Positions 12,246 to 23,137 are shown, counted from the stretch's first letter. The stretch is 64,000 nucleotides of DNA from Conus ventricosus (GCA_018398815.1 CM031628.1:8432474-8496473), one strand, 5' to 3'. Notes: generated by a model not told the origin, from the letters alone. Numbers and translations: made by a program.

Positions 12246-12890
12246 ACTATTACTTACATGCAGAAAATACCCATTTCTTTTCCTAAAATTAATCACTGGC
12301 ATCTCTCTGAATCAATCTGCAATCTGGAGCTCAAAAGTTGGCTCATCATTCAATTTTCTCAAAGAAGTCGCTTTATTAGTCTAAACATACTTGTGTATCA
12401 ATGTTCACAAAATCATCTGTATATAACACATGGTAAAGTTTGGACCACTGTGATTTCAAAAAGGTGAAACAATTTTGTCATTCCTAAATAAAATTGCAAT
12501 GTGTGAAGTACAACATGGTCTGATGAAGACGAGAGGGTGAAGCCTTTTCAGCTGCTTGATACTACTGTGAAGCGTTTTCAACCACCAAATGCAGCCAACA
12601 GTCATGATCAGTGATGGCAACCCATTCTTACCGACTCATTTTCCTTATGCCCTGGTTGTGTGCCATGATGGCCCTGAAGGCTGGAACTGACTCCACACTC
12701 AAAAGAGACAGGGGAAGAGAGGGGAAGAGACAAGCAAAGGGCGTGGGGAAGGGAGTGTGACAGGAGAGAATCTGGGGCATTTTCTACCAGTGTCTGGTCG
12801 ATTGTTTTGATGGAAGGGGGATAGAGCAAAAGGAAGTGAGGGGAATGAGGGAAGAACAGGCAGGGAGGAGGAGGGATGGAGTGGACAGTG

Positions 12891-12894
<4 letters not shown>

Positions 12895-12979
<85 letters not shown>
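12895..12979. repeat. (GA)n(TG)n microsatellite
   Basis: A GA run of about 33 bp passes directly into a TG run of about 52 bp. The stretch 13000-13580 shows no feature I can support. Confidence 0.97.
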
Positions 12980-13579
12980 TGTGTGTGTAGAAGAGAGACT
13001 GCTAGGTCTATGTACTGAATGCAAGTATTGACACCATGTGTTTCTCCTGCAGATGGCACTTCTCATGACATCACTCTAGAGTTGAGATTTGAAAGTCACA
13101 TAACCTCTTTTTATCAGAAATACTTAATAACTACGATTTCAAATTTTTATCATGTCAACCTGAGCTACTGTACAGTTGTTCTTTCCATAAAACAGATCTA
13201 AAGCCTTCAATCTGCAATCCGCATTGTAGTCCTGGCTTCACGATTTCTCATTTTCGCTTGATCATGTGGTGCTGAGAAGTGACTGATCAACGAACAATGA
13301 TATTCAACAATCATGAACACTACTCATTTAGCGTGTCACTCGTGCATTAATCATTCTTCTGAGAACAATGGTCAAATCTCATTTCTGCAATCACTGGCTC
13401 CTAGTTTGTCCAATCAGTTGCAGGTGAGACGATGACCTTATCTTGAGCTGAGAACAGAATAGTAGCTGCAGGGCTAGAGTTTGGGGTAAAAAGTTGTGGC
13501 TTGTAGCTCAGAGATTATGGTTCATGTTCCAAACAACTTACAAGATGGAGATAGTTTTCTGGTTTGGTTATCCAACAGA

Positions 13580-13919
13580 TAGTGTGAGTGTTCAGGCCAA
13601 TTAGTAAGAGGGGGAAGTTTCCCCGACTTGACTGTGTGCATGTTCAGGACTATAAACCAGATAGAGGGGGGAGAGGGAAGGAGGGGGAAAGAGAGGAGGA
13701 GGGGCGAGGGTTGTTTCCCAACTTAACAACAGACAGTGTACAATTTCAGGACTATTTTCATGAAGGAAAGGGGAAGGGTGTTTTCCCAGCTTGCAAACAA
13801 ACAGTGGACATGTTCAAGACTATCAACAAGAAGTGGATAGTTCCCAACTATCGACAGACAGTGTACATGGATAGTTCCCAACTATCGACAGGCAGTGTAC
13901 ATGTTCAGGACTATCAAGA

Positions 13920-13981
<62 letters not shown>

Positions 13982-14023
13982 CAACTTACCAGCAGGCAGT
14001 GTACATGTTCAGGACTATCAAGA

Positions 14024-14065
<42 letters not shown>

Positions 14066-14211
14066 TGTGTGTGTGTGTGTGTGTGTAGTTTTCCAACTTA
14101 CCAGCAGGCAGTGTACATGTTCAGGACTACCAAGACAGGAGGAGGGGGGGGGGGGGTGTAGTTTTCCACCTTACCAGCAGGCAGTGTACACGTTCAGGAC
14201 TAGACAGAGGG

Positions 14212-14245
<34 letters not shown>

Positions 14246-14525
14246 GTTTTCCACGTTACAGCAGGCAGTGTACATGTTCAGGATTAGACGGAGGGAAGGG
14301 GGGGGGGGGGGGGGGGGGGTAGTTTTCCACCTTACCAGCAGGCAGTGTACATGTTCAGGACCATCAAGGCAGGAGGGAGGGGGGGGAAGGGGGGGGGGGG
14401 GGTTAATTTTCAAACTTACCAGCAGGCAATGTACATGTTCAGGCCATCAGACAGGAGGCAGTGTAATGTTCGGACTAGACAGGAGGGAGTGGGAAAGGGG
14501 GGGGGGGGGGCATTTCAAAACTTAC
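13580..14525. repeat. compound minisatellite built on the exon 3 donor junction
   Basis: About a dozen units share the core CTTACCAGCAGGCAGTGTAC and ATGTTCAGGACTATCAAGAC. Between cores lie variable spacers of (TG)n or poly-G. On the minus strand each core reads CTGAACATGTACACTGCCTG then CTG|GTAAGT. This is nearly identical to the last coding bases and the 5' splice site of PP2A exon 3, which ends at 14526. So the array looks like a tandem amplification of that junction, with microsatellite growth inside the units. Outer units near 13600-13900 are the most diverged. Confidence 0.9.
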
Positions 14526-14625
14526 CAGCAGGCAGTGTACATGTTCGGGCCCGCCAACAGAGGGAGTGAGTTTCACAACTGCTCAGCAATGCCAAATAAC
14601 ACTTCATCCTCATCGTAGATTGTGT
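14526..14625 (-). CDS. PPP2R1A: PP2A scaffold subunit A, exon 3 (one base short of frame)
   Basis: This minus-strand exon encodes the end of HEAT repeat 1 and the start of HEAT repeat 2 of the PP2A 65-kDa A subunit. It starts after CTCTTCCAG and reads TIYDEDEVLFGIAEQL; then, after a frame change, [16 protein letters not shown]. It ends at CTG|GTAAGT. Exon 2 leaves one base (G); the first two bases here complete an Asp codon, so the splice phase fits. The exon is 100 bp where 101 are expected: one base is missing between EQL and KLTP, where the family has a Gly codon. A sequence error is likely in such a conserved gene, but a real frameshift is not excluded. Minisatellites touch both exon edges. 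No later exon was identified at lower coordinates. Confidence 0.88.
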
Positions 14626-15198
14626 CTGGAAGAGACAAAGAACATCCATCATCACAAACTGTCTGGAAGAGACAAAGAACATCCATCATCACAAACTGTC
14701 TGGAAGAGACAAAGAACATCCATCATCACAAACTGTCTGGAAGAGACAAAGAACATCCATCATCACAAACTGTCTGGAAGAGACAAAGAACATCCATCAT
14801 CACAAACTGTCTGGAAGAGACAAAGAACATCCATCATCACAAACTGTCTGGAAGAGACAAAGAACATCCATCATCACAAACTGCATCTGGAAGACACAAA
14901 GAACATCCATCATCACAAACTGCATCTGGAAGACACAAAGAACATCCATCATCACAACTGTGGAAGAACAAAGAACATCATCACACAACTGTGGAAGAGA
15001 CAAAGACATCCATCATCACAAACTGCATCTGGAAGACAAAAGAACATCCATCATCACAAACTGCATCTGGAAGACACAAAGAACATCCATCATCACACAT
15101 CTACAAACTGCATCTGGAAGACACAAAGAACATCCATCATCACAAACTGATCTGGAAGGAGAACAAAGAACATCCATCATCACACACTGTGGAAGACA
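14626..15198. repeat. 37-bp minisatellite built on the exon 3 acceptor
   Basis: About 15 tandem units contain TGTCTGGAAGAGACAAAGAA and CATCCATCATCACAAAC. On the minus strand each reads TTCTTTGTCTCTTCCAG|ACA, a pyrimidine tract and AG identical to the real acceptor of PP2A exon 3 at 14626. The rest of the unit (GATGATGGATG) loosely resembles the first exon bases (GATGAGGATGAAG). Since 37 is not divisible by 3, the three long plus-strand frames are the same repeat read in rotation and are not genes. Confidence 0.93.
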
Positions 15199-15282
15199 AG
15201 AATCCAACCATGACATCATCATCTACGGCCAGGCTCTTGATGTGGCCTGCACGTGATTCCCGAACAGAGACCCTGACATGAC

Positions 15283-16715
15283 CAGGGTTCCCCGGGACTT
15301 CAGCTTATGCAAGTAAGGTCCTTGTAAGGACCTATAAGGACCATTTCTAAATTAGTAAGGACCTCAACCTAAAGTGGATTGGACATTAGCAAGCATAATA
15401 TTACAAAACGTACATGTATATCTCTTCATAGGGAATTGCACCAATCACAGCGTACACCCAATATACCGTGCTGCTGGTACTGCATAACAATCACACTGCA
15501 AACTGTTTGTTCCCATTTGTTTCAGTCTTCATAAGAACAATGTCTTGAGTCTCTGTCTTCCACTTCAATCCACTCTTCACACCTAAAACTAAAACCAGCT
15601 GACACTTTAAACCTGACAGTCATAGCTATACTTAAAACTTGAATGTCCATCTTTCACAACAGAAGAGATAAGTTTAAAAAAAAATGACACTGAGAAAGAG
15701 AAAACAAAAACAAAACAAAACTGTTATTAAGTGAATAGGCACTTTTTCAGATCCTGAATATAGTGTCGGAGAAAAAAAAAAGAGCAACACACATCATACA
15801 CTGGGCCGTAATCAGCATTTATTTCCATTCATTCCGACCCCTGAGATGTCCTGTATAACTCTCTCTTGCTTCCATTTTTCTGTCCTTAGCTAACAACGCA
15901 GAGTGATTGGATCATCAATCAACTGAAACGTCTCTGCTCCTGATACTGGAAGCTAGACGGTCAGCCTCTTTCAATTAGATGACGTCCTCATCACTGGTGC
16001 CATTTATGTTTCGTTTCCTCAGGTGACCAGTTCTTCTCCAAACCACTTTCTGCTTCTCTTTTCCACAGCTGCCTCTTCCTCTTGCCTCTGTTCAGCAAGT
16101 ATCTGTCATATCTTCCCTAGGCTTGCCCCCTGATGCTGATACAAGGATTTTTTTGTCATGACAAAACCTCCGCTCCACACCTCCCATTATTATGGAATAT
16201 GTCTAGCACAACCCTATCGTGCCATCGACGCCAAATTCATGATCCTTCGCACACAGAACATCGATCAAAATGATTGTTTAAGGGGAATCCTTCAGCAATC
16301 CAGGTCCTTGTACTGCTGATTTTTTACCCAATGATCCTGAAATACACTTTCCTGCACATAGCTTGCCTTGACAAAGACTGGAAAATGAATGGATGTAAGT
16401 AATCGATTCTCACGCGAAACATACCCTGTAAAACAAGGACGAGACCTTTGAGAAAAACCAAAACTCCAAGCCTAAAGTTGTCCTGCTAGCTGGCCGTCTG
16501 TTCCTAACCTCATTGGCGAAGCAGATTTCAGATTAAGTACCCGCTTGCTTCCGACATTTTTCCAACAGCATTTCGCCAATGAAACGATTTTTTTTTTTGG
16601 CGTCATAAGGACTGTAAGGACCTGATGCAATATAAGGCACTTATAATGCCTTACTTGAGGTGTTTCAAAAATATACGAATAGGCCTGTAAGACCGGTAAG
16701 GACCCTGGAACCCTG
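15283..16715. mobile_element. non-autonomous hAT-type element
   Basis: The block starts CAGGGTTCC and ends GGAACCCTG, a 9-bp inverted repeat with the CAGGG start usual for hAT elements. Just outside lie ATGAC (left) and TTGAC (right), a 5-bp target duplication with one mismatch. Subterminal TAAGGACC motifs are repeated several times near both ends, which is typical of transposase-binding regions. There is no transposase ORF. The element lies inside intron 2 of the PP2A gene. Confidence 0.7.
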
Positions 16716-17424
16716 TTGACAGGCAAGGCTCTGAGGAAGCTCGGGCAGATGGAGAACGGGTCACAGAAGATGCCAAAAGGACCGCATCTCTCCAAGCCAG
16801 AACTGAGTTCAGATTGGAGCCTAAAGAAGGCCCCAGCCGAATACTTTTAACCCTTCAGCCATTGACTGATACCAGCTACCCACAGCAGTTGGGTCCCGCG
16901 GACTGGCGGATGGCGAAGGAACCAGAATCAGGATCCATAAGGGCAACACTAGTCCCCCTATAAAGGAATCCCTAACTGATATGGCCTCCAAAAACCCCTC
17001 CTCGCAGACACTAAGTGAAGGTGAAACCCCGGGAGAAAGTGACGCTGAAGGGAGAGGAGGAATTGGCGGGGCTAGAGACAAAGACCTGCTGGCGAGATGT
17101 GGAATCGAAAGACGAAACCTTCTTAATTCTCGCCTTAACCACCCAATCGCTTCACGTACGTTTCTCCCTTAAGTGAAAACATAGCAAGGACACCAAAGAA
17201 CAGCAACAACAATCGATCGATTGCGAGAAAAGTCAAAAATACTTAGCTGTCCGTGTACACGCGGCTTAACGGGAAAATGGCTGCCGAGAAAAGAGGACTG
17301 TTCTGAGCATGCGCAAGGCACGAGGCCCTTTCAGGGGTTTTGTTGTCCGTACGGACTTTATTGTATACGAGGCAGGGATAGCAAATTGCTGCCGCTATTG
17401 CATTAGTGAGCCACGTATAGTATG

Positions 17425-17720
17425 TGTAATTAAAAATATATATATTTTTTTTTAATTCATTTTCCCATTTTCTCCATCTTCAAACTCCCCTCCCCCCTCT
17501 CCTCAAGTCCAAATCTTTGCCAGACAGTTCAGTTGTTGGCCTGCGCTTGTTTTTCCCCCACTATTAGATTGTTCGTTAATGTATTTTGTCTGACTTTATT
17601 CAAGTTTAAAAGGCTGTGCCAGTCTTGAATAAAAGTTACTCTGTGTTCGGTTTCCTTATGGGAGCAAAACATACCCCATTTGTTTACTGTTTATCGTTTA
17701 CTGTTCCCTACCTCATTTCA
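17425..17720 (+). repeat. dispersed repeat, copy A
   Basis: Includes CCAAATCTTTGCCAGACAGT, ACTATTAGATTGTTCGTTAA and AAAGGCTGTGCCAGTCTTGA, ending near TTTACTGTTTATCG. A close direct copy is at 18178-18447 and an inverted copy at 22130-22440. AATAAA is present. The nature of the element is unknown. The region before it (16730-17420) has a 63-codon plus-strand ORF at 16981 and a TGAGCATGCGCA (NRF1-like) motif, neither convincing alone. Confidence 0.85.
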
Positions 17721-18177
17721 TTTCCGATTTTGCTTTGATTAAATTGAGGTTATTTGTATTTGTTTCTGTCCGTCTGTGTGTTTGTCTTTTCATCTCCCTT
17801 GCATCTTTGGGTGGATCCTCAGGCGTAGGCTCAAAGACTGTCCCCTACATTTATATTATTTGCATAATTTTCTTTAGTTTTACAGCAACTTTTTTTCCTC
17901 CCCACACTTTCGTTTGGTTGCATTTACTACTCTTCGCTGGCTGCTCGGGGGGTGCTATTGGATTCTTTTTTGCACCCATGGTGGTGAGAACACCACAGTA
18001 TTATGGACTGTGGTGTGTCTCTATTTGACGCCGGGAGCGCAGACACAACCAGCCGTGTCTCCCTGATGAGTCCCGATCCAGCGGCGAAAGGCCTCGGAGC
18101 AGGCAATACAAATATATCTGCCTTCAAAAGGGATTGCGATGGTTCCCTTATGCAGCTAGTGAAGAGTTTTCATATCT

Positions 18178-18447
18178 CTAATATATATATATATAAATTT
18201 TTTTTTAATTTCATTTTCCCCGTTTTCTCCATCTTCAAACTCCCCTCTCCCCTCCCCTCAAGTCCAAATCTTTGCCAGACAGTTCAGTTGTTGGCCTGCG
18301 CTTGTTTTTCCCCCACTATTAGATTGTTCGTTAATGTATTTTGTTCTGACTTTTATTCAAGTTTAAAAGGCTGTGCCAGTCTTGAATAAAAGTTACTCTG
18401 TGTTAGGTTTCCTTATGGAGCAAAACATACCCCACTTGTTTACTGTT
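18178..18447 (+). repeat. dispersed repeat, copy B
   Basis: A direct copy of 17425-17720, beginning in an AT-rich stretch (TATATATATA) and ending at TTTACTGTTCATTC. Small indels separate the copies. It ends where the THAP-like minus-strand reading begins, so both may belong to one larger decayed element. Confidence 0.85.
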
Positions 18448-18639
18448 CATTCAAATTAACAAGTGTGATCTGTCCAAGGTAAGAACAGAATAAACGTGCG
18501 ACTAAATACTCATCTGTATGAGCCTTACCACCACCGCCTTCAAAGTATATGCGCACAATGCAGACGAAGTTTTGATCCACTCGAACGGGCTCGGAAAATT
18601 GTCGGAATACCTTGTTTCCGTGGTCCAGCAGGAACTGAC

Positions 18640-18879
18640 GTGGTAAAAAGAACTTAAGTGGCCCAGCATGGTTGCAACGAACCGAATCCACTTCCTTCGA
18701 GTATCGGATCAATGGAAATGTGACAAAGAATATCCGTCTCCTGCTGAGCTGCTGCACTCGCCTACAGCACAATATCTGCCACCCCTTCGTGACTTTTTTA
18801 GGCTGTGGGGATCGCAACTCGTGTTGATTTCACTTGGCGTTGGCTTGTTGTGTAGGTCGCGGCTGACGGCCAGTTCCAT
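18640..18879 (-). pseudogene. degenerate THAP-domain gene (N-terminus)
   Basis: From the minus-strand ATG at 18879 the frame reads about 45 residues, including RYCAVGECSSSAGDGYSLSH, then hits a stop at 18711-18709 and continues SDTRRKWIRFVA. THAP domains are C2CH zinc modules with a C-x(2-4)-C start, a hydrophobic-F-P step and a conserved Trp. The first Cys pair and the Trp are visible. The expected FP appears only in the neighbouring frame, and the later C/H pair is not clear. THAP domains occur in P-element transposases and in host DNA-binding proteins. A palindromic CRE (TGACGTCA, 18884-18891) lies just upstream of the ATG. The stop and frame change make it a pseudogene or transposon remnant, embedded in PP2A intron 2. 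Confidence 0.5.
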
Positions 18880-18883
18880 CAAG

Positions 18884-18891
18884 TGACGTCA
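18884..18891. promoter_or_regulatory. CRE palindrome upstream of the THAP-like ORF
   Basis: TGACGTCA lies 5 bp upstream of the minus-strand ATG at 18879. It is the consensus CREB/ATF site. The same motif is found upstream of PP2A exon 1, but no function is shown here. Confidence 0.5.
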
Positions 18892-19852
18892 CGTTTTGGG
18901 TCTACCGCGTGGGGTTTGAACAGGTGTGCAAAACTCGTTTTTTATCTATTAAATTCTTCCGGCGATTTTTTTTGAAAAATGAATACCATACTTAGTTATA
19001 TGACATGTGGACCTGCTTTTAACAAATTATCGAAAATCTCTAAAGTAGACCTTTAACAGTGTAGAATTCAAGCCATGAGTCAAAAAAAAAAAAAAAAAAA
19101 AAGAAAGAAATTTATACAAAGCATGAAACACTGTGTTGAAGAAGCCACCTCCCTGAACATCATTGTCACATTGGCCCCCGCCCCCCCCCCCCCCCCCCTC
19201 CCCCACCCCCCCTCCTCCGAGTCCAATCAAATACACATCAGTAAAGTTTTCTAGTTTCAAAAAAAAAAGGTTGTATAGAATCTTACTATGTTATCTGCTT
19301 CACAAGCTAAGCGGGGTATGTATACAAAAGAAATGCAAGTATCTTTCACACGTCTAATGCCTCCTGAAGTTAAAAACAACAACAACAAAACCGTTGTTTG
19401 CAAAAGCTCTGACAGTGATAAGCATGAATAAATGACATGTGCTAAAGAGTCAAAGTCACCCTGCCCAAAAAATCGCCGAGTTCTTTTCAGCTCATAAAGC
19501 ATAAAGTATGCTCATCTCTGTGTGAATGGGGACCACTGAAGTTAACAAAGCACAAATCCAAACACACTGCACACTTCAGTGGCTGGCACAAAGTCTGCAA
19601 GGTAAATAACTCTGGAACTCTTCGGCCCTTCTGTCAGAATATGGTATTTGAGCCAATGTTTCAGTAGCCAACAAGTGAAACTGTCAGAAAGATCGCTATT
19701 TTGTATTTGTCACCATCTGTAAAATTATAATGTTAATCATTGAAGTCATAAAACCAACCCCCCACAAAAAAAAACCCCACCCACACACAAAAAAACAAAC
19801 AAAATTCCCTGCCATCACGTTTTCTCTGCCATCACGTTTCTTTTGGCAGACT

Positions 19853-21450
19853 CAGGGCTTCTGCTGGGGGGAAAATCTTTCCGATCCCAGGGACCCCTTC
19901 ATCAGATTTTTAAGGGGTCCCAGGCTAACATTAAGGGTCCCTACACCACAATAAAACAACAAAATATACGTTAAACAATTGCATCCCTGCACACGCACTG
20001 CAATGTCACAGACACATCGTCACAATAAAAACAACAAAATAAACATCAAAAATTGTATCCGTTCTGATCTTGCTCCTCTGCTACGCTTTTTCGCTTTTGC
20101 GACGATGATTTCGTTAACCACGCTTCGAGAGACATGTTGGAAACAAAGGTTTCGCGGAAATGCCTCTCTCCTGCCGGGAAAATGAAAAGCGTCATCGTGA
20201 CATCACATGGCTCAAAGTAGGAAAATTCGGTCAACAGAAAACGATGCTGTGGCCTAGCGTTAAGCTTAGTCAGTCAGCCAAGTGTTGCGTATATGTAACA
20301 AACGCTCACCAATTAGATCAGATTATTCTATCCATAATACTATTCTTAAAGAAACTAATGCTGCAAAATATTTAGGCGTGATTATAGATAGTCGTCTCAA
20401 ATGGAAAGAACATTACAATTTAGTATGTAAGAAAGCAAATAACATCTTAGCTTTCTTATTCAGGAATATCAATGACTGCCTCCAAAAGGTTAAAGACGAC
20501 TGCTACAAAACACTGGTTAGACCAGTACTGGAATATGGTTGCTCAGTTTGGGATCCTTACCATCTAAAGGACATTGATAACCTCGAAAAGATTCAGAAGA
20601 GAGCAGCACGGTTCGTAACAGGGAACCACATCAGAGAAAAGGGGAATACTAGGAAGAACATGAGGGAAATTAGAATGGAAACCCTTAGAAGAGAGAAGAG
20701 CTTTTATCAAACTTAACATCTTCTTCAAAGGCAGAGCTAAAGTAATTGATATTCCAATGGAACAACTAGTATTGAATAAAAGTAGCACCAGGAGTGGCGG
20801 TCAATGTTATACCATACCTGCATCAAATATTGACAGCCACTTACATTCTTTTTATCCCAGTTCTGTACGGCTGTGGAACTCACTGCCGGGTGCCATCAAG
20901 ATTGCCACAAATGCAATCTCATTTAAAAAAACAAATTGATTCGACAGTTTTGAGATCTGCATATTGACGATTTTCTATTTTTACTTCCCCAGATATTTTA
21001 CTATTACCTGGGCCTGAATTTGGCCATTGCTTTTAACTTCTTGAATATCGAGTGCGAGCCCTTGTTGCCAAATTTGCTCCAGGGGCCACAGTCTGAGTCG
21101 CACTGTTTTATGTTTATTTTATTTTACTTTTTAACATGCACGCTGGTGACCTACTCATTTATGAGTGAACCAGTAGGAAGAAGAAGAAGAAGAAGCCTCA
21201 GCAGACGACAAAAGTGACCGACGTATGTTACTGTTCAAACTTGAAAAGGGATGGGTTCGGTCCGAAGTGTAGCAGACCTACGATGTTACGGCACCCAACT
21301 TACGATGTTGAAGGCAGCCTTTTCTCACTTTATGTCTGACTTCACCAAAATTTGAAGGGGTCCCTGGGGACCCCTTACACGGACATCCAGTGCGTCCCGT
21401 AGAGTTTTAATACGTACTGTACGCAATTTTTTGCGTTTTCAGAAGCCCTG
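19853..21450. mobile_element. hAT-type element with a nested LINE
   Basis: The ends are CAGGGCTTCTG and CAGAAGCCCTG, an 11-bp perfect inverted repeat. AGACT lies directly outside both ends, a 5-bp target duplication. Inside the left end, AGGGACCCC and AAGGGGTCCC recur near the right end, adding to the terminal symmetry. No transposase is visible. The LINE at 20265-21195 was inserted into it. Confidence 0.8.
20265..21195 (+). mobile_element. 5'-truncated LINE: RT C-terminal part and 3' tail
   Basis: A plus-strand frame from 20282 reads KYLGVIIDSRLKWKEHYN and then LVRPVLEYGCSVWDPYH. These are the conserved post-catalytic blocks of non-LTR reverse transcriptases of the jockey/CR1/L2 type. After a frame change near 20700 it continues with HSFYPSSVRLWNSLPGAIK, the usual C-terminal WNSLP block. 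The catalytic palm is missing through 5' truncation. The 3' untranslated end holds ACATGCACGCTGGTGACCTA, TGAGTGAACCAGTA and a (GAA)n tail. That tail is shared with 11088-11139 and 30783-30866. Confidence 0.9.
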
Positions 21451-22129
21451 AGACTGGTACCTCAATCATTACACACATGCATGCACACACACACATTCTA
21501 AAGTATAGCAACAACAACAACAACAGGTTCTGATAGTTTTCAGTTTTATCCAGCAACAGAAAAAAATGGCAATGAACATTTTGTGTCATGGCAGATTTCA
21601 ATTCTTTTGCCCAGGCGTGGCAGCGCAACGTCACTTCCCTGCCTCCGCATGGTTGGCGCATTTTTACAACCATTGCAGACGAGCGATTTTTGCACTTTTT
21701 TATTTCATTTTTACGTCGCCTAATACAAATGAACAGAGGTTCCGCTAGACTATAGACTTTGCCGGTACTTGGTACCGACAACAACAAAAATTTCCGGTAC
21801 AAGTCTTAAATCAGCCCAGACCTGCCAACCCCCTAAGAGACCAATGAGTAAGAATTGAAGCTCAGTGAGGCAGAAATGTGTAATTTCAGAGAGCTAAGAG
21901 TAATCAAGCGCAACACGTTACCTTTTCTCAAACAAACACGATGCGATGAAATTGTTCGCATAATTTTTGTGAACTTTACTTTTCTTCAAAAACAAGCTTT
22001 TCTTTTAAGTGTCACAAGAAATCTTTACAATTTATGAAAATGTTGAATATACTGGAAACACGCACATATCCCCTACACCATCATGGCATGGCACACCAAG
22101 GTTTGATAGTGCGCCAGAAACAACCTAAA

Positions 22130-22440
22130 AAATTGGAAATGAAATGAGGCAGGGAACAGTAAACAATAAACAAGTGGGGTAATTTTTGCTCCCATAAGGA
22201 CACCTAACACAAAGCAACTTTTATAAGACTGGCACAGCCTTTTAAACTTGAATAAAGTCAGACAAATACATAGACGAACAATCTAATAGTGGGGGGGGAA
22301 AAAACAAGTGCAGGCCAACAACTGTCTTGATAGTAATGACTTGGCAAAGATTTGGATTTTAAGGAGGGGGGTGGGGAGGGAGGGAGGAGTTTGAAGATGG
22401 AGAAACTGGGAACATGAAATAAGAAAATATATAACCTAAA
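22130..22440 (-). repeat. dispersed repeat, inverted copy C
   Basis: Reverse-complement match to 17425-17720 and 18178-18447, from the TAAACAATAAACA end through GGCACAGCCTTTTAAACTTG to the G-rich, AT-rich end. It lies inside the 21734-24685 element, so that element and the 17-18.4 kb region probably share ancestry. Confidence 0.85.
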
Positions 22441-22542
22441 AAATGTTCTCCCCTGTTGCTGATTCTGTGCATGTGGGGTTGGCTATCAGCTCTGTGGCGA
22501 TTGTGTCATTTTTTAAGTATCGCACCACCTCAGGAAAGAATT

Positions 22543-22545
<3 letters not shown>

Positions 22546-22586
<41 letters not shown>

Positions 22587-22587
22587 T
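22546..22587. repeat. poly-C tract
   Basis: About 40 consecutive C bases, one of several unusually long G/C homopolymers in this window. Confidence 0.95.
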
Positions 22588-22599
22588 TCCTGACTTCCA

Positions 22600-23137
22600 T
22601 CAGTCCCCAACACAAACGGTCCATTCTGCAGTCGAGATGTAGCAGCAGTTTAGGCTTCCATGGCAAGGGTCCTTACAATGTGTGTTGTCTTTGTTCGACC
22701 GCTCTTGAACTGTTTTGGCGATCTCCGAATCTGAGAACGCTTCTTTAAAAAGCTGGGACGCATGGTCGGCTGCGCTAAGAGCGATGTTGCGCTCGACGAA
22801 AAATCCGGCCACCAATGCTTCAGCCCAAATTACCCTTTTCCTAATTTCATCCTCTTTTGAGGTGTATACAGTCTGAAAAAAACTGTGTGATGCTGGAAGA
22901 ATTCGGCGCGTTAGAGGAATCAATGTGCTTGCGTGACTCAAGGTGACACTCCACATCCACCATCCTGCCATGGGAAATTGTGAAGTCCGACTCGCAAGTG
23001 GTACGCTGTGCACAATTTACACCTTTAGCCGAAGGTCGTATGCACGGGAACTTTTCCGAGTATTCTTTTCGGAACTTTTGACCAAGTTTTTTCTTTTTCG
23101 CATCTCGTCCAAAACTTTCTACTCCACGTTTCGACAT
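22600..23137 (-). pseudogene. hAT/ZMYM-like transposase N-terminal fragment, frameshifted
   Basis: From the ATG at 23137 the minus strand reads MSKRGVESFGRD, then KKLGQKFRKEYSEKFPCIR, then a BED-like block CESDFTISHGRMVDVECH with spaced Cys and His residues. After a frame change near 22860 it continues RVIWAEALVAGFFVERNIAL and SAADHASQLFKEAFSDSEIA. This order (short basic N-terminus, C/H module, then the E-x-HN-x-L / DHA-x-LF block) is the usual N-terminus of the ZMYM6-like hAT-derived transposase family. The catalytic half is absent; the frame dissolves near 22600 before the poly-C tract. It lies within the hAT-type element 21734-24685, in agreement with the termini. Confidence 0.8.

Noticed and set aside
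12634..12700. Minus-strand block with acceptor-like TTTTGAG and donor TCG|GTAAGA, considered as PP2A exon 4
   Set aside because: The encoded residues share only VES and RAI with the expected sequence. PP2A is too conserved for that level of mismatch.
13498..13540. tRNA-like box A (TAGCTCAGAG) followed by GGTTCATGTTCC
   Set aside because: The two boxes are only about 16 bases apart and no cloverleaf can form.
14566..15281. Long plus-strand ORFs of 194 and 219 codons rich in His and Ile
   Set aside because: A 37-bp repeat read in rotating frames. The sequence is the splice-acceptor array on the other strand.
16981..17172. 63-codon plus-strand ORF starting MASKNPSSQ
   Set aside because: Short, antisense within PP2A intron 2, with no family resemblance and no splice support.
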